64,000 nt of DNA from JADJPO01 sp963750395 (GTDB lineage Bacteria; Actinomycetota; Actinomycetes; Actinomycetales; Kineosporiaceae): assembly GCA_963750395.1 (NCBI GenBank), contig CAVVQM010000010.1, positions 310,001 to 374,000 of the forward strand. The letters are read 5' to 3'. The position numbers and the translations under genes were made by a program. Numbering within the stretch: position 1 is the first letter of the stretch; each line of letters begins with the position of its first letter. The notes under the pieces were generated by a model. The model had not been told where the DNA came from and made no database searches. It worked only from the letters and a program-made list of their open reading frames with translations. Below, piece by piece: positions 59,558 to 64,000 of the stretch.

Positions 59558-60813
59558 CGGGCGGGCCGCGAAGAGTCGGTGGCAGCCTGCGGCTCGTCGG
59601 CATCCTCGCTGGTGTCGGCCTCCGGCAGGTCATCGGGATCGGCGCGCACGTCGCCCGTCTCCCCGATCGGGTCATCGGGCAGGGGCGACGGTTCGCCGGG
59701 CGGCACCTGCTCTCCCCTCTTCCCCTGAGCGTCCGCGCCGATCAGGATGTTGACCCACCCGCTGGCCGGGTCCACGTCGACCAGCAGGGCCTTGGCCAGC
59801 AGCGTCATCGGGATGGCCAGCAGGGCACCGAGGGGCCCGAGGACCCAGGCCCAGAACAGCGTCGCGACGAAGGTCACCGTGGTGCTCAGCCCGACGCTGT
59901 CACCGATGAACTTGGGCTGGATCCCGGTCTGGATCACCACGTTGATCACGGTGTAGGCGACGATCGTCAGGATCATGGACGACAGGCCGCCGTCCAACAG
60001 CGCGAGCATCGCCGGTGGGACGAGACCGATGAAGAAGCCGATGTTCGGGATGTAGTTGGTGATGAAGGCCAGGACGGCCCAGAGCCACGGCAGAGGGACT
60101 CCGAGGAACTGCAGGGCGAAACCGTCGAGGACGGCCACGATGAGTCCGAAGATGCTGGAGACCACCAGGTACCGGCGGGTGCCGCGGGCGAACGACAGCA
60201 GCGCCTGAGCGACGGCCGGCCGGTGCGGCCACAACCGGGTGAGCCGCGTGGGGAAGTCGGCGGCGTCCAGGCCCATGAAGAACATCAGGGTCAGCACCAG
60301 GACGAGCATCGTTGCGGTGTTGGACAGTTGGGCCAGCACCGCGGTGAGCACGTCCACTGCTCGGCCGACGTCGAACTGGGAGATGAGGTCGTTCATCTCG
60401 GTGGCTCCGAAGCCGTACCTCGCCAGCAGGTCGGTCATCTGGGCGAGGAGCGCATCGGCCTGGTCGGCGTAGTCCGGCAGGATCCCGGCCAGCTGGGCCA
60501 GAGAGATGGTCAGTGCTCCGGCGAGGGCGACCAGCACCAGATAGAGCAGGAGGAGGACCGCGACCGTGGACAGCGCCTTCGGCAGACGATGGCGGATCAA
60601 CCAGCCCTGCACCGGCGAGACCGCGACCACCAGCATCAGGGCCAGGAACATCGGCCCGAGAAGCCACCCGAGGCTGCGCATCCCGAGGACGACGATGACG
60701 GTGGACGCGGCGCTCAGGATGACGATCAGGCCACGCGGCAACGGCCAGGACGGCGGTGGAGCGGCGGCGGCGTCCGCGGCATCGGCAGCGCTCACCGGGT
60801 CCCCCTCGCTCAT
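59554..60813 (-). CDS. AI-2E family (UPF0118) transporter
   Basis: A 419-residue membrane protein with about eight segments. The family pattern is clear in the C-terminal half (LWAVLAFITNYIPNIGFFIG, LVPPAMLALLDGG, GPLGALLAIPMTLLAKALLV), followed by an acidic cytoplasmic tail of about 75 residues. Members export quorum-signal-like compounds or act as Na+/H+ antiporters. The ATG has TAGGCT six bases upstream. It is first in the operon with VanZ-like and YqgE genes. Confidence 0.92.
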   Translation of the reverse strand: MSEGDPVSAADAADAAAAPPPSWPLPRGLIVILSAASTVIVVLGMRSLGWLLGPMFLALMLVVAVSPVQGWLIRHRLPKALSTVAVLLLLYLVLVALAGALTISLAQLAGILPDYADQADALLAQMTDLLARYGFGATEMNDLISQFDVGRAVDVLTAVLAQLSNTATMLVLVLTLMFFMGLDAADFPTRLTRLWPHRPAVAQALLSFARGTRRYLVVSSIFGLIVAVLDGFALQFLGVPLPWLWAVLAFITNYIPNIGFFIGLVPPAMLALLDGGLSSMILTIVAYTVINVVIQTGIQPKFIGDSVGLSTTVTFVATLFWAWVLGPLGALLAIPMTLLAKALLVDVDPASGWVNILIGADAQGKRGEQVPPGEPSPLPDDPIGETGDVRADPDDLPEADTSEDADEPQAATDSSRPAR

Positions 60814-60819
60814 TGGCGC

Positions 60820-60825
60820 AGCCTA
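60820..60825 (-). promoter_or_regulatory. -10 box of a leaderless promoter for the AI-2E-type transporter operon
   Basis: TAGGCT on the minus strand, six bases before the ATG at 60813. Confidence 0.55.
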
Positions 60826-60884
60826 TCCGTGACAGCGGGTGCGGAGCGGATCGGCTGACCCGGCCTACCGAACCCGATCATGGC

Positions 60885-60918
60885 GAAGACCCCCGACCAC
60901 GTGCGGTCGGGGGTCTTC
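60885..60918 (-). terminator. strong hairpin terminator after ssrA
   Basis: A perfect 14-base stem (60885-60898 with 60105 omitted; second arm 60905-60918) closes a 6-base loop at 60899-60904. It starts eight bases past the tmRNA 3' end. There is no U-tract, as is common in actinobacteria. Confidence 0.8.
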
Positions 60919-60925
60919 GGTTCGG

Positions 60926-61293
60926 TGGAGGTGGCGGGAATCGAACCCGCGTCCGCCGGTGCTAAGCCAGTTCTTCTCCGGGCGCAGTCTGCTGTGGCCT
61001 TTCTCAGCCCCGGCGATCACGCAGACGAGTCGCCGTGCCGGGCTCAGTCACTGTTTGTGTCGCATCGGCCCCGTGACCGGGTCTTCAGCCAGTGGCCCTC
61101 TGATTGACGCCAGCATCCGGGGCGAGAGCATCCTCGGGCTGACGGACTTTGCTACTCGCCTCAGGCGGCGAGTGCGAAGTCGTTCTGCGTCTTGTTGGCA
61201 GATATTGGTTTGCGACGATGGTTTACGAGATCACGTCACGTTCTCGGCCCGCTTCTCCTGCCTCGACATCCGCCGTCGAAGCCTGTCACCCCC
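60926..61293 (-). ncRNA. ssrA: tmRNA
   Basis: A 368-base transfer-messenger RNA. The 5' GGGGGTG pairs with the 3' CACCTCC to form the acceptor stem, and the T-arm GCGGGTTCGATTCCCGC is intact. The 3' CCA is not encoded. The tag reading frame (61161-61199 on this strand) begins with GCC and encodes ANKTQNDFALAA, then TGA; the ALAA end is the usual degradation signal. smpB is encoded 78 bases upstream on the same strand, the standard partner for rescue of stalled ribosomes. Confidence 0.95.
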
Positions 61294-61371
61294 TGGGTGT
61301 GGTGCTGTTCGGTCGTGTCCCTACAGACTATCTCGACAACCGGGGTCGGCGCCTGAGTGTTCCCGGGTACC

Positions 61372-61887
61372 TCATCGCTCACGATGCCTCTGGGTGCCCA
61401 TCGCCCGTTCGGTCTCCCGCCGGTCCTGGCGTTCGCGCAGGGCGTGGCGCTTGTCGTACTCCTTCTTGCCGCGCCCGAGCCCGAGTTCGACCTTGACCCG
61501 GCCGCCGCTGAAGTACAGCTGCAGCGGCACCAGCGCGTAGCCCTTCTGATGGATGCGGGACTCGAGCTTGTCGATCTCCGCCCGATGCATCAGCAGCTTG
61601 CGTTTGCGACGGGGCGCATGGTTCGTCCAGGTGCCCTGCGCATACTCGGGGATGTGTACGGCCTGCAACCAGGCCTCGCCGCGATCGATCTCGACGAAAC
61701 CGTCGGTCAGGGTGGCCCGACCGGCACGCAGAGCCTTCACCTCGGTCCCGGTCAGCACCACGCCCGCCTCGACGGTGTCTTCGATCAGGTAGTCGTGGCG
61801 GGCGCGCTTGTTGCTGGCCACCAGCTGGCGGCCCGAGGCGTCCTTACCGGACGCCCTGGCGGCTCGTTTGGCGCTCTTGCTGGGCAT
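61372..61887 (-). CDS. smpB: SsrA-binding protein SmpB
   Basis: A 171-residue tmRNA partner. The core is HDYLIEDTVEAGVVLTGTEVK, with HIPEYAQGTWTNHAPRRKRK and LYFSGGRVKVELGLGRGKK. It ends in the usual basic tail. It guides charged tmRNA into stalled ribosomes. The ATG has TAGACT six bases upstream and no ribosome site. It follows the M23 peptidase gene and precedes ssrA. Confidence 0.96.
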   Translation of the reverse strand: MPSKSAKRAARASGKDASGRQLVASNKRARHDYLIEDTVEAGVVLTGTEVKALRAGRATLTDGFVEIDRGEAWLQAVHIPEYAQGTWTNHAPRRKRKLLMHRAEIDKLESRIHQKGYALVPLQLYFSGGRVKVELGLGRGKKEYDKRHALRERQDRRETERAMGTQRHRER

Positions 61888-61893
61888 CGCAGC

Positions 61894-61899
61894 AGTCTA
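61894..61899 (-). promoter_or_regulatory. -10 box of a leaderless promoter for smpB
   Basis: TAGACT on the minus strand, six bases before the ATG at 61887. Confidence 0.55.
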
Positions 61900-61905
61900 G
61901 GGCGC

Positions 61906-63282
61906 CTACATGTAGCGCCGCGGATCCACGTAGCCGCCGTTGGACAGCGCCTCGAAATGCAGGTGGCACCCGGTCGACAGCCCAGTGGTCCCCGAGTAGG
62001 CGATCAGCTGCCCGCGCGAGACCGATCCTCCGTGACGAACGATCCGGCTCAGGTGGTTGTAGGTGGTCGCGAGCCCGGCCCCGCCGAGGTATCCGTGGTC
62101 GATGACCACGCGGTTCCCGTAGCCGCCGGCCCCGCCCGAGGAGATGATCTGTCCGTCCGCCGCCGCGTACACCGGGGTACCGCAGCCGACCGAGAAATCG
62201 ATCCCGGTGTGCATCCGGTAGATGTGCAGGATCGGGTGGTAACGCATCCCGAAGCTGGAACTGATCGAGGCGGAGACCGGGTAGCCGAGGGTCCCTCCAC
62301 TGGCGGGCGCCGACGAGGTGCCACCCGAGGATCCCTGCTTGGCCGCCTTGCGGCGTGCGGCCTCGGCGGCGGCCTTCGCCCGGGCGGCGAGGATGGCCTT
62401 GAGCTTGTTCTGCTCGGCCTGCAACGCGTCGAGGCGCTCACGCTCACCCTGGATCTTGCCCTCGAGCGCCTGGACGGCGCCCTGCTGCGTGACCACCAGC
62501 GCGGAGACCTGCGCCTCGGCCTCGGCGGCCGCGGCCTGCGCCACCCGTCGCTGCTCGACGACGATCGCCGACTGCCGCTTCAGCTCGGCGACCTGGGCCC
62601 GGACGGCGGTGAGCTTGCTGCTCTGGGCACGCATCTCCGCCTGCTGCACCGACAGCCGCTCGATGGCGCCGTTCTGGGCCCGCAGCGCCGCCCCGGCGAC
62701 GGCCAGTCGCTCGGTCAGCTCCTCGGCGCTCTCGGCCTGGAGCACGATCGACAACCCGGTGACCTGGTTGCCCACGTAGGCGGAGCGGGCGATCTCGCCG
62801 AGGGCCTTGCGGGTATCGGCCTCCTCGTCCGTGCGCGAGGCGAGTTCCCGGGCGGCCTTGGCCTCCTCCGCCTCGGCCACGCTGAGCTGGGAGGCCAGTT
62901 CGGCGTCCCGGGCGGCGGCCTCGGCCAGCCGGCTCTGCGCCTCCGCGAGGGCCGCCCGCGCCGTGGCCAGACCCGCCTCGGACTCCTTGAGGGCCACGGC
63001 GGCCTCGACGAAGTCCGACTGGGCACCCTCCAGGCTCTCCCGCAGGGCTGCCATCTGTTTGGCCAGGGCCTTGCTCCGCTGGTTGACGTCGTCCGCCGAC
63101 GCGGCGCCCCTGAGCGCACTCGCGCTGACCGATCCGGCGCCGAACGACGAGGCGCTGGACGAGGCCGCGGCGGGTTGCCCACCGACCAGCGCGGACGAGG
63201 CTCCCAGCGCGGCCGCGCACACGAGAGCCGCACGTCCGCGCGCAGACAGCGGTCCTCCCGGAATGCCCCGTGAGTACGCCAT
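61906..63282 (-). CDS. secreted coiled-coil M23 peptidase (EnvC/RipC-like)
   Basis: A 458-residue exported protein. The signal peptide covers about residues 1-42, long coiled coils rich in Ala/Glu/Arg follow to about 330, and the LytM/M23 domain comes last (HTGIDFSVGCGTPVYAAADG, GCHLHFEAL). It lies downstream of ftsX, and in other bacteria the FtsEX complex activates such hydrolases or activators at division. The conserved active-site histidines suggest real endopeptidase activity. The start at 63282 is chosen from the signal peptide; the frame is open to 63375. Confidence 0.9.
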   Translation of the reverse strand: MAYSRGIPGGPLSARGRAALVCAAALGASSALVGGQPAAASSSASSFGAGSVSASALRGAASADDVNQRSKALAKQMAALRESLEGAQSDFVEAAVALKESEAGLATARAALAEAQSRLAEAAARDAELASQLSVAEAEEAKAARELASRTDEEADTRKALGEIARSAYVGNQVTGLSIVLQAESAEELTERLAVAGAALRAQNGAIERLSVQQAEMRAQSSKLTAVRAQVAELKRQSAIVVEQRRVAQAAAAEAEAQVSALVVTQQGAVQALEGKIQGERERLDALQAEQNKLKAILAARAKAAAEAARRKAAKQGSSGGTSSAPASGGTLGYPVSASISSSFGMRYHPILHIYRMHTGIDFSVGCGTPVYAAADGQIISSGGAGGYGNRVVIDHGYLGGAGLATTYNHLSRIVRHGGSVSRGQLIAYSGTTGLSTGCHLHFEALSNGGYVDPRRYM

Positions 63283-63414
63283 CCGACCGCCGTCCGTTCT
63301 CGCCGTGCCCTTGGCATTGCAACCTGTGACGGCCGGTCCTGCAAGAGTGCCGGTGCCGCGACGTCCAACTGCCATGGATTTCTCTGGACCTCAACTTGAG
63401 GTCGAGACTCTCCG

Positions 63415-64000
63415 CTACACCTTCAAGTACCGACGCAGCGAGAGGAAGGACGACACGCCCGCAATCGCCATCCCAACCAAGAACATCCACGGCATAACGG
63501 ACAAAGCGTCGCGCCAGCTCACCCAGGCGTCGATGAACAGCAGTTGCTCGGCCAACCAGCCCTGGATCGCGGCCTGGGTGAAGAGAATGAGGATCCCGGA
63601 GGCGATCGCCGCCCCCATCATCGCCGCGGCCAGGCTCTCCAGGACGAACGGCAACTGGATGACCAGGTTGGAGGCACCGACCAGACGCATGATCGCGGTC
63701 TCCCGGCGTCGGGTGAACGCCGTGAGTCTGATGGTCGTGGCGACCAGCAGCACGCTGGACAGCAGCGTGGCGGCGGCCAGCGCCCAGGCGGACCACTTGA
63801 GTCCGCCCAGCAGGGCGAACAACTTGTCGATGACGCGGTTCTGGTCCTCGACGGAGTCCACGCCGGGCCGGTCCCGGAACATGTCCGAGACGACGGCGTA
63901 CTGGGTCGGATCGACCAGCTTGACCCGGAAGGACTCCGGCATCTGGTCCACGGTGAGGTTCTCCGACAGCACGCTGTCGGAGTACTGCTCCCGGAATCGC
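63415..64000 (-). CDS. ftsX: cell division protein FtsX, partial
   Basis: The C-terminal 194 residues, cut by the right edge. The extracellular loop ends near VDSVEDQNRVIDKLFALLGG. Three membrane segments follow, with the FtsX signature RRRETAIMRLVGASNLVIQLPF, and the protein ends SLRRYLKV. FtsX works with the FtsE ATPase, presumably encoded just outside the window, to control wall hydrolases such as the M23 protein encoded next. Confidence 0.94.
   Translation of the reverse strand, partial: RFREQYSDSVLSENLTVDQMPESFRVKLVDPTQYAVVSDMFRDRPGVDSVEDQNRVIDKLFALLGGLKWSAWALAAATLLSSVLLVATTIRLTAFTRRRETAIMRLVGASNLVIQLPFVLESLAAAMMGAAIASGILILFTQAAIQGWLAEQLLFIDAWVSWRDALSVMPWMFLVGMAIAGVSSFLSLRRYLKV

Noticed and set aside
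63961..63982. Ten-base perfect inverted repeat
   Set aside because: It lies within the conserved ftsX coding frame and is best explained by codon use at a YSDSVLSE stretch.
1..64000. CRISPR arrays, insertion sequences, prophage or secondary-metabolite core genes
   Set aside because: No spaced repeats, transposase, integrase, capsid, PKS or NRPS sequence was recognised anywhere in the window.

Overview
This is a high-GC (about 70%) chromosomal segment of an actinobacterium. The signs are GTG starts, dense four-base overlaps, a MoxR/DUF58/VWA operon, clpS-DUF2017, DUF3039, a CYTH-CHAD protein, a fused IcmF mutase, and the ftsX-M23-smpB-ssrA block. I see no phage, transposon, integrase or CRISPR array. 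The order cannot be fixed from sequence alone.

Layout. 0-11 kb: MoxR/DUF58/VWA operon behind an HtrA-like protease, a GerMN/Gmad2 lipoprotein, a frameshifted GH16 glycoside hydrolase, a large P-loop GTPase, a proline/alanine-rich membrane-anchored protein and a DUF885 peptidase. 11-25.5 kb: a C1/methylamine island. It holds a dimethylglycine/sarcosine dehydrogenase-like flavoprotein with a GcvT-like half, both ETF subunits and an IclR regulator. After a VOC/MerR/aldo-keto reductase insert come a non-pyrrolysine MttB-family methyltransferase, a second IclR regulator, a corrinoid protein, a methyl-THF methyltransferase, a RACE-type corrinoid reactivator and a DUF1638 protein. A short MTHFR-like protein follows at 28.8 kb. 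Together they suggest stepwise demethylation of a quaternary amine (glycine betaine is the obvious candidate) into the folate pool, with ETF taking electrons.

25.5-42 kb: GNAT/pentapeptide fusion, GH25 lysozyme, adenosine deaminase, NUDIX hydrolase, CYTH-CHAD, PHP protein, PPK2, P450, GroES-like protein, DUF3618, a decayed TetR/hydrolase pair, peroxiredoxin, tRNA-Leu with an aroE-like gene starting almost at its 3' end, CDF transporter, sulfite-oxidase-like enzyme, rdgB and rph. 42-50 kb: MBL hydrolase, DUF2017-clpS, pncB-pncA, YbaK-like deacylase, and an icmF-marR operon behind an AT-rich palindromic operator. 50-64 kb: RDD protein, diguanylate cyclase, L-2-hydroxyglutarate oxidase, DEAD-type helicase, MFS transporter, DUF3039, YqgE, VanZ-like, AI-2E-family transporter, tmRNA, smpB, M23 peptidase and ftsX (cut by the window edge).

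Two features recur. At least a dozen genes have a TANNNT -10 box ending six (once seven) bases before the start codon and no Shine-Dalgarno sequence, as expected for leaderless mRNAs. At least four otherwise well-conserved genes (GH16, the dehydrogenase, the RACE protein, the pentapeptide protein) carry a single-base frameshift, which may reflect assembly error rather than decay.
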